From contig NZ_SAUN01000001.1 in NCBI RefSeq assembly GCF_004011505.1, positions 8,335,501 through 8,399,500 on the forward strand: 64,000 nucleotides of DNA. The letters are read 5' to 3'. Under the pieces are notes generated by a model. That model searched no databases. It saw nothing but the letters and a program-made list of their open reading frames with translations, and was not told the origin of the DNA. Each line of letters starts with the position of its first letter. The stretch's first letter is position 1. Positions 1 to 9,021 of the stretch are shown in pieces. This stretch comes from Nonomuraea polychroma. Lineage in GTDB: Bacteria; Actinomycetota; Actinomycetes; Streptosporangiales; Streptosporangiaceae. The position numbers and the translations under genes were made by a program.

Positions 1-1
1 G

Positions 2-232
2 ATCGGCCCGGCGCTGGTCATCGCCGTCGGAATGGAGATCCTCAAAACCCTCGGCCAGGTCTACGTCAATCTCACCGCGGCCAACCCGGCATACCAGGTC
101 GTCGCCGGCGCCGCCGGTATGCTCCTGTTTCTCAAAGTCGTCAATCAGCTCATCTTGTTCGCCGCGGCTCTGGCGGCCACCAGCGCAGCCGGGGACGTCA
201 CCGATCTGGCCGCCCAACGCGCCTCTCCCTGA
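2..232 (+). CDS. YihY/BrkB-family membrane protein, C-terminal fragment (5' end outside window)
   Basis: The reading frame is open from the window edge, so the start lies upstream and only about 76 C-terminal residues are seen. The visible part has a hydrophobic helix and the motif NQLILFAAALAATS, which is typical of the last transmembrane segment of YihY/BrkB (formerly called ribonuclease BN) inner-membrane proteins. The tail after it is short and polar. The family has about six transmembrane helices and no firmly established biochemical role. The family call rests on this short segment and is moderately sure. Confidence 0.6.
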   Translation: MGPALVIAVGMEILKTLGQVYVNLTAANPAYQVVAGAAGMLLFLKVVNQLILFAAALAATSAAGDVTDLAAQRASP

Positions 233-459
233 ACCTCCGGGATCTCCTACCCCATGGCGTGCCGAGCCGGTCCCCGCGCCTCGCTTGCCGGAGCCCCTGA
301 CGCCTCAGATCGCGCAGAACGCCCCATGCCAGAGTCTGGCTATCGCGATTGGTGATGGAGCTTGCTGTGATTGGGCGTTTCCGCCGGTTGGCCGATCGCC
401 TTGACTGGTGCATGACCAGTCGGCGCAGCTTGCGTCGCTGTCACCGTGAGGGGGTCGTG

Positions 460-771
460 ATGACCCTGGACGCACAAGAGACAAATACCACCGCGCGCGC
501 CGGCCTGAATGGTCAGGCACCGCGATGCAATCACGTCGACCTGCTTCCGGCCGTGGAGCACGGTCTACCCGAATGCCAGGGGTGTCTGGCCCTCGGCCGC
601 ACCTGGACGCGGTTGCTGATGTGCCTGACCTGCGGATGGGTGGCCTGTTCCGACGATTCGCAGGGCGGCCACGCCAAGGCTCACTACGAGGAAACCGATC
701 ACCCGGTGGTCGCCGTCCTGGACCCGGGCTCGACCTGGCGTTGGTGCTATGTGCACCAGCGACTTGTCTGA
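460..771 (+). CDS. UBP-type zinc finger protein
   Basis: A protein of about 103 residues made almost entirely of a UBP-type zinc finger (ZnF-UBP). The expected ligands are visible in order: Cys/His in PRCNHVD, the CQGC pair, CLTCGWVACSD, HAKAHYEETDHPV and the terminal WCYVH. In eukaryotes this fold binds the ubiquitin C-terminus. In actinobacteria it occurs as small stand-alone proteins of unknown target. I chose ATG 460 because GAGGGGG sits 6 bases upstream. In-frame TTG 349, GTG 352, ATG 355, ATG 412 and GTG 457 are less well supported. The next gene, a desaturase, begins 19 bases after the stop, so the two are probably co-transcribed. Confidence 0.8.
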   Translation: MTLDAQETNTTARAGLNGQAPRCNHVDLLPAVEHGLPECQGCLALGRTWTRLLMCLTCGWVACSDDSQGGHAKAHYEETDHPVVAVLDPGSTWRWCYVHQRLV

Positions 772-790
772 GCGAGACGAAAGAGCTTTC

Positions 791-1792
791 ATGACTATCT
801 CCGTACAACAGGTAGAACGCCGTCAGGACTACGACGGCACCTCACCGTTCCCCGGGGCAGAAGAACACGTGACGGCCGGCCGGGCCGTGGTGGCGCTGAC
901 GGCGGCGATCGTGATCCTGCCGTTCCTCGCGCTCGGTGTCGCGATCTTCCTGGCGTGGGGGCAGGGAGTCGCGTTCACCGATCTGCTGCTGGCGGCGGGC
1001 TTCTACGTGGTGACCGGGCTGGGCGTGACGGTCGGGTTCCACCGGCTGCTCACCCATGCCTCCTTCACCGCCCGGCCATGGCTGCGCGTGGCCCTGGCCA
1101 TCGCCGGGTCGATGAGCTTCCAAGGCAACCTCATCGGCTGGGTCGCCACCCACCGCCGCCACCACGCCTTCACCGACCAGCCGGGCGACCCGCACTCTCC
1201 CTACCGGTACGGCACCGGCCTGCGCGGGCAGCTTCGGGGGCTTGCCCACGCCCACACCGGCTGGCTGTTCACCGACGACCGAACACCGGCCGAACGCTAC
1301 GCCCCAGACCTGCTCGCCGACCCCGCCATGACCCGGATCACCCGCGCCTTCCCCGCGCTGTGCACGCTGTCACTGGCGCTGCCGTTCCTCGCCGGCTGGG
1401 CGATCACCAGCACCCTGTACGGCGGCCTCACCGCCTTCCTGTGGGCCGGATTGATCCGCATCGCGCTGCTCCAGCACATCACCTGGAGCGTCAACTCCCT
1501 CTGCCACCTCATCGGCAGCAGACCCTTCAAAACCCGCCGCCACGACCGCTCCACCAACCTGTGGCCACTGGCCCTGCTGTCCTTCGGCGAAAGCTGGCAC
1601 AACGGCCACCACAGCGAACCCACCTGCGCCCGCCACGGCCTCGAACACGGCCAAACCGACCCAGCCGCCGCCGCGATCCGCCTGTTCGAACGACTGGGCT
1701 GGGCCAGCGACGTGCACTGGCCCGACCCCGACCGCATCCAACGCCGCCGCACCACCCTGCCATCACAAGCCCGCGCACCCGGCGCAGACTGA
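791..1792 (+). CDS. acyl-CoA (fatty acid) desaturase
   Basis: A membrane-bound di-iron fatty acid desaturase of about 333 residues. All three histidine boxes are present: HRLLTH, HRRHH and HNGHH, the last in ESWHNGHHSEP. Hydrophobic helix pairs precede and separate the boxes, as in delta-9 acyl-CoA desaturases, which introduce a double bond into acyl chains using O2 and an external electron donor. ATG 791 is preferred over ATG 749: the latter lies inside the upstream zinc-finger gene and adds a polar lead-in not expected for the family. GAAAG about 7 bases upstream can serve as ribosome binding site. Likely role is membrane lipid unsaturation, for example in response to cold. Confidence 0.9.
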   Translation: MTISVQQVERRQDYDGTSPFPGAEEHVTAGRAVVALTAAIVILPFLALGVAIFLAWGQGVAFTDLLLAAGFYVVTGLGVTVGFHRLLTHASFTARPWLRVALAIAGSMSFQGNLIGWVATHRRHHAFTDQPGDPHSPYRYGTGLRGQLRGLAHAHTGWLFTDDRTPAERYAPDLLADPAMTRITRAFPALCTLSLALPFLAGWAITSTLYGGLTAFLWAGLIRIALLQHITWSVNSLCHLIGSRPFKTRRHDRSTNLWPLALLSFGESWHNGHHSEPTCARHGLEHGQTDPAAAAIRLFERLGWASDVHWPDPDRIQRRRTTLPSQARAPGAD

Positions 1793-1976
1793 CCGATGCC
1801 CCTGTCCCATCGCCATCAGGCTGACTGTCCCAGTTGGCCTAATGGCGGGCCCAGACTCCATGACGAGTACGCCGCAGTAGAAGCGGTGGTTCTGCCCCCT
1901 GCATCGAGGCCCGGAGCGTCAGATCTGGCTGCGTAGCCGCATCGGCAGCGCTCGGTCCTGCCGAGCAGGTTCTGCG

Positions 1977-2324
1977 TCACGTCTCGTCATCGAGGTTGCC
2001 ACGCGCAGCGGCGTCGAGGAGGTGGGCTCCCGCGTCGTGCAGGGTGATGCCGGAGCCGCCCCGCGCATCTTGGGGCATCCACTCGTTCGCCGCGGCGATC
2101 GCCGTGAAGCGGGTATCGCGGGTGGGACCGTCGCCGACGAGGTGGCCGCACAGGTGGCCCGCGCGGTCGTACACGGCCCAACGCCCTGCGCCCACCTGCG
2201 GCATCGCGTTCGGGTTGTCTTTGAGCCACTGTGCGTTGGCCGCGTGTTCGGCCCGCTCGTCGGTCCCACTTTGCCGGGCGGGTGCCTCGCCTGCATGGTC
2301 ATCGGTTTTGCGAGCACTACTCAT
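1977..2324 (-). CDS. hypothetical protein (about 115 aa)
   Basis: A soluble hydrophilic protein of about 115 residues. The N-terminal 30 residues are charged and probably disordered. The rest carries WAVYDRAGHLCGHLVG and a DTRFTAIAAANEWMP segment that could form a small alpha/beta domain. I do not recognise the family. ATG 2324 is preferred over the longer GTG-type start near 2384 because the extra 20 residues look non-coding. The gene stands alone, convergent with the desaturase and divergent from nothing obvious. It is called coding because of codon-position GC bias and the absence of a better frame. Confidence 0.5.
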   Translation of the reverse strand: MSSARKTDDHAGEAPARQSGTDERAEHAANAQWLKDNPNAMPQVGAGRWAVYDRAGHLCGHLVGDGPTRDTRFTAIAAANEWMPQDARGGSGITLHDAGAHLLDAAARGNLDDET

Positions 2325-2486
2325 GTTGTGTCTCGCTCTCACATAGTGCGTCGACCGGCACACGCCGCTGGGCGGCTGCGCCACAAGAACGCCCGGAGCC
2401 TGAGTGGCCCGGATTCACGATCGTACCGGTTCCGTCCCCGCGTACACGATCTGCGGGAGGCCGCTTGAGCGCCCACACGCGCCAGT

Positions 2487-2654
2487 TCACTGCCCGGCAG
2501 CCGTGACCGAACGGCCGTCGTCGACCTCGGCCGGCTCACGCCACCAGCGGCGCAATGCCTCACTGGTAAAGATGTCGATCTCGCCCGACAGATGAACGGT
2601 GGTGGGAGCCGATGGCCCCGCCACGCCCAGAGGCGATGCGTCGATGATGGTCAT
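2487..2654 (-). pseudogene. truncated STAS-domain (anti-anti-sigma-like) gene
   Basis: A 55-residue frame beginning at ATG 2654 behind a good GGAG ribosome binding site. Residues 18-36 read TVHLSGEIDIFTSEALRRW, which is the first beta strand and helix of a STAS domain (anti-sigma factor antagonist, SpoIIAA type). A full domain needs about 100 residues, including the conserved DSSG phosphorylation loop. The frame stops before that, and I found no continuation in either other frame downstream. It is therefore a 3'-truncated remnant, perhaps still expressed. Divergent from the DUF899 gene at 2885. Confidence 0.5.
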
Positions 2655-2884
2655 GAAATCTCCGATCGGAGGAGTGAGGAACGGACGCGCACGCGTCGCC
2701 CAGGAGCCGCGCACCGCAGGGCGGCCTGGAGGCCGAGGACACGCATGCCGACCTGCCCGCCGCGGTGTGTGCGCTCTCGTTCCGTGGATTTCGCGATCGG
2801 ATCGGCCGGCCACCGATGAATTCGACGACCGGGCCGGGTCTACCCCTGTGCACTGCAAGCTGCGCACATGATCAGTGAGGGACC

Positions 2885-3574
2885 ATGAGCACAAACGCGC
2901 TACCACCCGTCGTCGACGCTGACACCTGGCAGCGTCAGCTCGAAGCACTGCGTGCCCGGGAGAAGGCCGCGACCCGGGAACTCGACGCCATCGCCGCCCA
3001 GCGCCGCCGCATGCCAATGGTGAGGATGCCGGACTACACCCTCGAGGGCGAGGACGGACCGGTTCGGCTGGCGGAAATCTTCGAAGGCAGGAGGCAGTTG
3101 ATCGTCTACAACCACATGTGGTTCCCTGGCAAGGAGTGGCAGTGCCCGGGCTGCACCGGGTTCACCTCGCAGTTCACCCGGCTGGACTTCCTGGACAACC
3201 ACGATGCCCGATTCGTCATCGTCACCCAGGGTCCGATCGACGAAGCACTCGCCTACAAGCGGCGGGTCGGGAACAAGATGGCCTGGTATTCCACCGCGAA
3301 CAGCCCGTTCGGCACCGACGTCGGCGCGCCGCCCGGCGGAGGCTTCGCCGTCAACGTGTTCCTGCGCGATGGCGACACCGTGTATCGCACCTGGCACACC
3401 AACGGCCGGGGCACCGAGCAGCTCAGCCACACCTTCGCGCTGATCGACCTGCTGCCGTACGGGCGGCAGGAGGAGTGGCAGGACTCGCCCGACGGCTGGC
3501 CGCAGTCGCCCACCTACAGCCGGTGGGCCACCTCCAAGGACATCGCCGCGCTCTACGGCCCGGATACCGCCTAG
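2885..3574 (+). CDS. DUF899 thioredoxin-fold protein
   Basis: A DUF899 family protein of 229 residues. Diagnostic features are the N-terminal amphipathic helix with ALRAREKAATRELDAIAA, the RRRMPMV turn, the EIFEGRRQLIVYNHMW core strand, a CPGC redox-type motif and the C-terminal DSPDGWPQSP signature. The family has an AhpC/thioredoxin-like fold and is often annotated as a thioredoxin-like or dithiol-disulfide protein, but no substrate is established. ATG 2885 has GTGAGGGA just upstream. A paralogue lies at 20978-21703 next to an ECF42 sigma factor, with the same CxGC and DSPDGWPQ motifs. Confidence 0.88.
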   Translation: MSTNALPPVVDADTWQRQLEALRAREKAATRELDAIAAQRRRMPMVRMPDYTLEGEDGPVRLAEIFEGRRQLIVYNHMWFPGKEWQCPGCTGFTSQFTRLDFLDNHDARFVIVTQGPIDEALAYKRRVGNKMAWYSTANSPFGTDVGAPPGGGFAVNVFLRDGDTVYRTWHTNGRGTEQLSHTFALIDLLPYGRQEEWQDSPDGWPQSPTYSRWATSKDIAALYGPDTA

Positions 3575-3747
3575 GGACCTTTGTTTGGCTCATCGAGCGG
3601 ACCAGAGGAAGATGCCCGCAATGGGCTCTGGGAGCGCATGTTCCCCGGTCACCTCGACCGGCATCCGGCCAAGCGCCGTCCGTAACGCACCGCCGCCCGC
3701 TCCCGCGGATCGGTCCCAGACCGGTGACCGCCGTAGGGGCTGGCGAC

Positions 3748-4851
3748 TCATGCCACACGCAGCAACTGCTCCGGCGTCCGGACCAGGTCCACGATGGAGT
3801 CGTGGATCCTGTGCTGGTACGGCCGGCGCGAGCCGTACCCGATGGAGGCCGCGACGTTGCTGCCCGCCAGCATGCCTTGGCGCAAGGCATGCTGCCCGCT
3901 CATCGGGGTGATCTTGCCGGGCCTGGTGAGGTCGGGCACGGCGGCCACGTCGCCGCAGGCGTAGATCTCGGGATGGCCGGGCACGGCGAGGTGCTCGTCC
4001 ACCCTGATCCTGCCCTGCTCGGCCGCCAGTCCGAGGTTGGTCACGAGTGGATCGGGGCGGACCCCGAAGCTCCACACGATCGTGCGGGTGGGGATGAACT
4101 CGCCGTCGGTGAGCCGCAGCCCCCGGGAGGTGACCTGACCGAGCGAGGTCCGCGTCCGGACCTCCACGCCCCGCGACCGCAGCATCCGTGCCGTGGTCCT
4201 GGACAGGCGGTGCCGCATGTCAGGCAGCAGCCACTCGGCGGGATCGGCCAGGATCCAGCGGATCGGCTGCTCCCGTAACCGCGGGTCGCGGCCGGCGATC
4301 GACTGGGACAGCGCCTGCCCGGCCGAGGCCGCCGCCGTACCCGCGTATCCCGCGCCGAGCACGACGAACGTGCAGTGCGCCGCGCGTTCGAAGGGATCGG
4401 TGCTCGCGGCGGCCAGGGAAAGCTGCCGGTGGATGTGATCGCGCAGATGGAGGGCCTGGCCGACGTTGTGGAAGCCGACGCTGTGCGCCGAGACCGCGGA
4501 GACCTGGGCGACTTCGCTCACGCCTCCTGCCGCGACGATCAGCCGGTCGTAGTCCAGCACGCCGCCGTCGTACAGCACGCGCTGGGCGTGGGCGTCGATG
4601 TGGGTGACCGTGCCGAGCACCACCCGCACACCCGGCAGCGTCTCGGCCAGCGGCACGCTCACCCGATCCGGGCTGAGGACGCCCATCATCACCTGCGGGA
4701 GCAGCTCCGGATGCAGCGCGACACCGGTCGGGTTGACCAGCACGATCTCCGCGCCGTCTCCCACCCTGCGCGACAGGGTACGCGCCGCCTGGTATCCGGC
4801 GACCCCGGCTCCGACGATCACAACCTGTGGCCTGTTCGGTGTCACTGTCAT
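3748..4851 (-). CDS. FAD-dependent NAD(P)H oxidoreductase (NDH-2-like)
   Basis: A two-dinucleotide-domain flavoprotein of 367 residues. An FAD-binding Rossmann motif lies at residues 10-17 (VIVGAGVAGYQAA) and a second NAD(P)-binding one in the middle (VVLGAGYAGTAAA). The FAD-contacting IYACGDVAAVPD motif lies near the C-terminus. This layout matches type II NADH dehydrogenases and related disulfide-oxidoreductase-fold enzymes. There is no obvious CxxxxC redox disulfide. The start ATG 4851 overlaps the stop of the cytochrome b gene by four bases (ATGA), so the two are translationally coupled. The context suggests it feeds electrons from NAD(P)H to the cytochrome or to quinone; this partner role is inference. 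Confidence 0.82.
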   Translation of the reverse strand: MTVTPNRPQVVIVGAGVAGYQAARTLSRRVGDGAEIVLVNPTGVALHPELLPQVMMGVLSPDRVSVPLAETLPGVRVVLGTVTHIDAHAQRVLYDGGVLDYDRLIVAAGGVSEVAQVSAVSAHSVGFHNVGQALHLRDHIHRQLSLAAASTDPFERAAHCTFVVLGAGYAGTAAASAGQALSQSIAGRDPRLREQPIRWILADPAEWLLPDMRHRLSRTTARMLRSRGVEVRTRTSLGQVTSRGLRLTDGEFIPTRTIVWSFGVRPDPLVTNLGLAAEQGRIRVDEHLAVPGHPEIYACGDVAAVPDLTRPGKITPMSGQHALRQGMLAGSNVAASIGYGSRRPYQHRIHDSIVDLVRTPEQLLRVA

Positions 4852-6239
4852 CTCCCCGAGGTGATCGCCGGCTCCCGGCGCTCTTGCTGCACCGGCGCCA
4901 GCCGTTCGTGGAACCCGCCGTCCGGGGACCGCATGATGATCCCGGTCTCCACTCCGTGCTCGGCCACGTGGTGGTCGGTCTGCTGAAGTGCGAGGCAGAT
5001 CCACCGGGTGATGACGAAGGCGATGAGGGGACCGATGACCACGGCGAACCTGAAGAAGATCGTCACAGCATCGACGGTGAGGTGGAACTGGTGGGCGATC
5101 TGGTCGTTGGCCGCGGCCGCCCACAGCAGGCCGTAGAACGTGACTCCGGCGACCGCGATGGCCGTCTTCACCGGCGTCTCGCGTGGCCGATCGAGCAGGT
5201 CACGCGCGAGCGTCTCGCGGGCCATGCGACTCGTGGTCTTGGGCCGGCCCAGCACGTCGCGGCGGCTGCGTCGCGAGAGGAGGAAGCGCTCGGCCATCGG
5301 GTACGCGGCCAGGGCGGTGAAGAAGACCCCGGGTATCACCAGTGTGGGAACGAGGACCGCGAGGCTGAGCGTGTAGTCCCCGAGGGTGAGCTCCCACGCG
5401 GGCATGATCCGGAGAGCGCCGTCGAGGAACCCCATGTACCAGTCGGGAACCGAGCCCGCTGAGATATGCGTCGGCTTGGCAGGGCCGTACAGCCATATAG
5501 GGGCAATCTGGAACCCGAACCCGAGAATGATCAGCATGCCGATCGTCGCGAGCGCCATCGTCGGGCGCGCGCTCCGCTGCGCCGGCAGCGAGGCGATGAA
5601 CCGGGAGTGGCCGTGCCGCCGCACCAGCAGTTCACGGGCGATCAGCAGCGCGGCAATGATGGCCGAGACCAGCAGGTGCCCCCCGTACATGACCGGAATG
5701 ACCCGGTCACCGGGGAAGTCCGGGCCGAACAGGACCGACAGCGCCCAGGTGCCCACCACGGGGATGGACTGCACGACCGACATGATCAGCCAGAGGCTCC
5801 CACCCGACAGCATGTCGTCAGGCAGGGCGTTGCCGGTTTCGCCGGCGGCCATGCCCAGCGCCAGCAGCGTGACCCAGATCAGCCACTGCCCGGTGCGCGG
5901 GCGGCGGAACGCGCCGGTGAGGAACATACGCAGCAGCTGCAACACGACGGCCGCCACGAAGACGAGCGCCGCCCAGTGGTGCATCTGGCGGATGAGCAGT
6001 CCGCCGCGCACCTCCAGGCTCAGATGCATGGTCGAGTCGAAGGCCTCGCTGACGAAGAGCCCGCGCAGCGGGCCGTACGAGCCGTCATAGGTGACCTGGG
6101 ACATGCTGGGGTTGTAGAACACCATCAGCACCGCCCCGGTCACCGCCAGAACGACGAACGACCAGACGGCGATTTCGGCGAACATGAACGACCAGTGGGA
6201 GAACTGAAACGAGCGGCGTTTGGCCAACAACGAACGCAT
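4848..6239 (-). CDS. cytochrome b (QcrB-like) homologue lacking one haem ligand pair
   Basis: A membrane protein of 463 residues related to the cytochrome b subunit of actinobacterial bc1 complexes. Matching features are the GGLLIRQMHHWAALVF helix B, a TGAFRRPR loop, GETGNALPDDMLSG, a GGHLL helix D and a PDWYMG Qo-site-like motif. Canonical QcrB has His-x13-His in helix B and His-x14-His in helix D. Here His87 and His188 are kept, but the second positions are Gln101 and Glu203. One haem (the bH position by homology) should therefore be missing. No Rieske or cytochrome c gene is adjacent; instead an FAD oxidoreductase is coupled downstream. It is unlikely to be the housekeeping QcrB. Confidence 0.8.
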   Translation of the reverse strand: MRSLLAKRRSFQFSHWSFMFAEIAVWSFVVLAVTGAVLMVFYNPSMSQVTYDGSYGPLRGLFVSEAFDSTMHLSLEVRGGLLIRQMHHWAALVFVAAVVLQLLRMFLTGAFRRPRTGQWLIWVTLLALGMAAGETGNALPDDMLSGGSLWLIMSVVQSIPVVGTWALSVLFGPDFPGDRVIPVMYGGHLLVSAIIAALLIARELLVRRHGHSRFIASLPAQRSARPTMALATIGMLIILGFGFQIAPIWLYGPAKPTHISAGSVPDWYMGFLDGALRIMPAWELTLGDYTLSLAVLVPTLVIPGVFFTALAAYPMAERFLLSRRSRRDVLGRPKTTSRMARETLARDLLDRPRETPVKTAIAVAGVTFYGLLWAAAANDQIAHQFHLTVDAVTIFFRFAVVIGPLIAFVITRWICLALQQTDHHVAEHGVETGIIMRSPDGGFHERLAPVQQERREPAITSGR

Positions 6240-6373
6240 TTGGCGCCCCCTAACGTTGCCTCACTCACATGACGGAATCGGGCCGGGGAGTGTGACAACG
6301 ATGAGGCGTTGGTGACGGTGATTCGCGTCACTACCGTCGGGTCCTTTGCCGGGGCTGATGCGACCTCGCCTTG

Positions 6374-6901
6374 TCACCAGCGGCCGCGCCCATCGGCGTG
6401 CGAGCCGGGCGGGCGGCGGGAACCGGCACGCTGGAGCGCGCTATGTGCCACGCCGGACAGGAGCGAGATGACCGCGACGCCCACGGCGAGGTTGATGACA
6501 GCGGCGGTGATCTTGCTGTCCAGCAGGGCGTCCCGGGTCAACGGGCCGATGACCGCCCCCAGGGTGCCCAGCGCCGCGATGCAGCCGAAGAACGAGAACG
6601 GGCTGGGGACCGCGATGAGCAGCAGGTGCAGCAGCGCCGTGGCCAGGAAGGCGGCCGCTGCGGCGGACACCGCATAGGTGATGGTGGTGGAGTCGCCGAA
6701 AACCCCGGCGCGCTCCGGAGCCAGCACCGGGATGCCCAGCACTCCTCGAGTGAACAGCACGCCGACCAGCACGATGAGGGCCGCCACCAGGGCGGTGGCC
6801 GCGCCCCCCGTCCACATCAGCCGTGCGTCCGGCCAGATGGGCCTGGGGGCGTAGTCGACGCCGTTGCCGTCGATGCCGTTGGTGGGGTCGGGCATGGTCA
6901 T
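6374..6901 (-). CDS. DUF6069-type four-helix membrane protein
   Basis: A protein of about 175 residues with four predicted transmembrane helices: near residues 33-53, 72-97, 101-122 and 133-155. The arrangement, with a short cytosolic N-terminus, ALVAALIVLVGVLFTRGVLG first helix and a late helix ending in AHSAL, matches DUF6069 proteins of actinobacteria. Function is unknown. ATG 6901 is preferred because GGAGA lies 5 bases upstream; an in-frame ATG 6895 is an alternative. It follows the MFS gene by 63 bases on the same strand and probably belongs to its operon. Confidence 0.65.
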   Translation of the reverse strand: MTMPDPTNGIDGNGVDYAPRPIWPDARLMWTGGAATALVAALIVLVGVLFTRGVLGIPVLAPERAGVFGDSTTITYAVSAAAAAFLATALLHLLLIAVPSPFSFFGCIAALGTLGAVIGPLTRDALLDSKITAAVINLAVGVAVISLLSGVAHSALQRAGSRRPPGSHADGRGRW

Positions 6902-6964
6902 CGGGGTCTCCTTCCACAGGTCACGTGGCCGACACGGCTTCACGGCTCGTTTCGGCGGCGCAGG

Positions 6965-8479
6965 CTAGTCCTCGCGGCGCGGGGAGAAGGTGGTCGTCGC
7001 GCCCGCCGCCCTCGGCACCGCCGTGCCGGGGATCGCGGACAACGGGCGGGCCACCGCCTCCAGCGGCCGGCGTTCGGCGCGGACCCCGAGCAGGATCTCG
7101 ACGACACCACCGACCACCATGACGGCGCCGCCGATGAGGTAGCCGGCGAACAGCCGGGACGGGTCGGAACCGGTGCCGATGAGGTGCCCGTACAGCACGG
7201 GCCCCACCGCGCCGAAGCACTGCGCGATGGCGAAGAACACCGCGATCGCCTGGCCCCGCACCTCGAGCGGGAAGATCTCGCTGACCGACAGGTAGGCGGC
7301 GCTGGCGCCGGCCGACGCGAAGAAGAAGATCACGCACCATGCCGCGGTCTGGGTGGCCGCGGTCAGGACGCCGTGGTCGAAGAGGACGGCGGTGATCGCG
7401 AGCAGCACGCCGGACACGAGGTAGGTGCCGGCGATCATTTGCTTGCGGCCGATGGTGTCGAACAGCCGGCCGATGGTGAGCGGGCCGAGCAGGTTCCCCG
7501 CCGCGAACCCGATCAGGTAGATCGGCGCGTCAGTGGCGCGCACCCCGTAGAAGTGGGTCAGCACCAGCGCGTACGTGAAGAAGATCGCGTTGTACAGGAA
7601 CGACTGGGTGATCATCAAGGTGGCGCCCAGCACGGAGCGCCGCCAGTGATCGACAAACAGCACCCGCAGCAGGGCACGGTAGCCGACCGGCTTCGGCCTG
7701 ACCTCAATCGCGCCGCTGTCGTCCACCGGCGGCAGGCCGCGGGGCATGCCGGCCTGTGCCTCGATGGCGGCCATGGTGCGCTCCGCCTCCGCCGTGCGGC
7801 CGTGCATGAGCAGCCAGCGAGGGCTTTCCGGCAGGTTGCGCCGCACGTACACCACGACGACCGCGAGGACAGGGCCGAGCAGGAACGCCAGCCGCCAGCC
7901 CATCGCGGGGGACAGCGAATGCAGGAGCACCAGCGTGCCGAGGGTGCCGAGGATGGCGCCGGCCCAGTAGGTTCCGTTGACGCCGATGTCGACCCGGCCC
8001 CGGTACGTGGCGGGAATCATCTCGTCGATCGCCGAGTTGATCGCGGCGTACTCACCGCCGATGCCCATGCCCGCGATGAAGCGGGTGGCGAACAGGTAGA
8101 GGATCCAGCCGGTGCCGTGCCCCAGCGTGAACGCGGTCAGACCGCTGCCGACCAGGTACACCAGCAACGTCACGGTGAACAGGTTGCGACGGCCCAGCCG
8201 GTCCGACAGCCGTCCGAAGACCAGGGCGCCCACCACTTCGCCGACAAGGTAGACGGTCGCGATGGCCCCGACGGCGGTCGCCGACATGTCCAGCGTGCCG
8301 GGCTGGCTCAACACCCCCGTCACCGAGCTGGCAATGGTGATCTCCAGACCGTCGAGCACCCATGCCACGCCGAGCGCCACCACGAGCCGGGTGTGGAACG
8401 ACGTCCACGGCAATCGATCCAGTCGCGCCGGAACCAGGCTGCGGATCACTCCGGATGAAGCATCAGCCGTCGCTGTCAT
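6965..8479 (-). CDS. MFS transporter, metabolite:H+ symporter type
   Basis: A 12-helix major facilitator of 504 residues. The loop 2-3 signature GRLSDRLGRR is present, followed by RFIAGMGIGGEYAA in helix 4 and NLPESPRWLL after helix 6, the latter two being typical of sugar-porter and metabolite:H+ symporter branches. The C-terminal half repeats the motif as GRLFDTIGRK. Substrate cannot be deduced. The start ATG 8479 follows a purine-rich region. It leads a minus-strand unit with the DUF6069 gene and is divergent from the receiver-domain gene at 8656. Confidence 0.88.
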   Translation of the reverse strand: MTATADASSGVIRSLVPARLDRLPWTSFHTRLVVALGVAWVLDGLEITIASSVTGVLSQPGTLDMSATAVGAIATVYLVGEVVGALVFGRLSDRLGRRNLFTVTLLVYLVGSGLTAFTLGHGTGWILYLFATRFIAGMGIGGEYAAINSAIDEMIPATYRGRVDIGVNGTYWAGAILGTLGTLVLLHSLSPAMGWRLAFLLGPVLAVVVVYVRRNLPESPRWLLMHGRTAEAERTMAAIEAQAGMPRGLPPVDDSGAIEVRPKPVGYRALLRVLFVDHWRRSVLGATLMITQSFLYNAIFFTYALVLTHFYGVRATDAPIYLIGFAAGNLLGPLTIGRLFDTIGRKQMIAGTYLVSGVLLAITAVLFDHGVLTAATQTAAWCVIFFFASAGASAAYLSVSEIFPLEVRGQAIAVFFAIAQCFGAVGPVLYGHLIGTGSDPSRLFAGYLIGGAVMVVGGVVEILLGVRAERRPLEAVARPLSAIPGTAVPRAAGATTTFSPRRED

Positions 8480-8655
8480 GATGTGACTCCTCTACGGCTT
8501 CACGCGACCGTCCGTGCCGGTCGCCCAGACGTCACCAATCCCAGCAAGCGAGGCGGAAGGAGTCGTCACCGCCAGCACCCAACTTCCGCTACCGGATGGC
8601 CTGACCGCCCGGATACCTGCTGGCGGGAATGCCCGGCGCGCGGTGCGGTGGCAGC

Positions 8656-9021
8656 GTGAGAACCGTGGAGTTGCACTGCCTGATCGTCGACGACAGCCGG
8701 CGGTTCCTGCAGGCCGCGTGCCGGCTGCTGGAGCTGCAGGGCGTCCGGGTCGTCGGCGTGGCCAGCACCGGGTCCGAGGCGGGGGCGCTGGTCTCGGCGT
8801 TGCGGCCCGACGTGGCGCTGGTCGACATCGGGCTGGGTGAGGAGAGCGGCTTCGACGTTGCGGACCGGCTGGACGGCGTCCCGGTCATCATGATCTCGGC
8901 CCGGGACGCGGACGACCTAGTGCACCTGGTCGAGGCGAGCCGTGCGATCGGGTTCCTGTCCAAGTCCGGGCTGTCCGGGCCGGCCATCCGTGAACTGCTC
9001 AGCGCGCATCGAGGAACGTGA
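8656..9021 (+). CDS. stand-alone response regulator receiver protein
   Basis: A single CheY-like receiver domain of about 121 residues without output domain. Visible catalytic features are the acidic pair in LIVDDSR, phosphoacceptor Asp57 in ALVDIGLG, the conserved Ser in MISARD and Lys in FLSKSG. GTG 8656 is chosen with GGTGG upstream; ATG 8629 in the same frame is possible. The last 23 bases overlap the convergent NarL-type regulator. Two receivers plus the kinase at 9697 suggest it may share a phosphodonor with its neighbour or act as a phosphate sink; that is inference. Confidence 0.82.
   Translation: MRTVELHCLIVDDSRRFLQAACRLLELQGVRVVGVASTGSEAGALVSALRPDVALVDIGLGEESGFDVADRLDGVPVIMISARDADDLVHLVEASRAIGFLSKSGLSGPAIRELLSAHRGT

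Noticed and set aside
6371..8458. Long plus-strand open frame opposite the DUF6069 and MFS genes
   Set aside because: Composition is Arg/Gly/His-rich without domains, as expected for an antisense shadow of two clear membrane protein genes.
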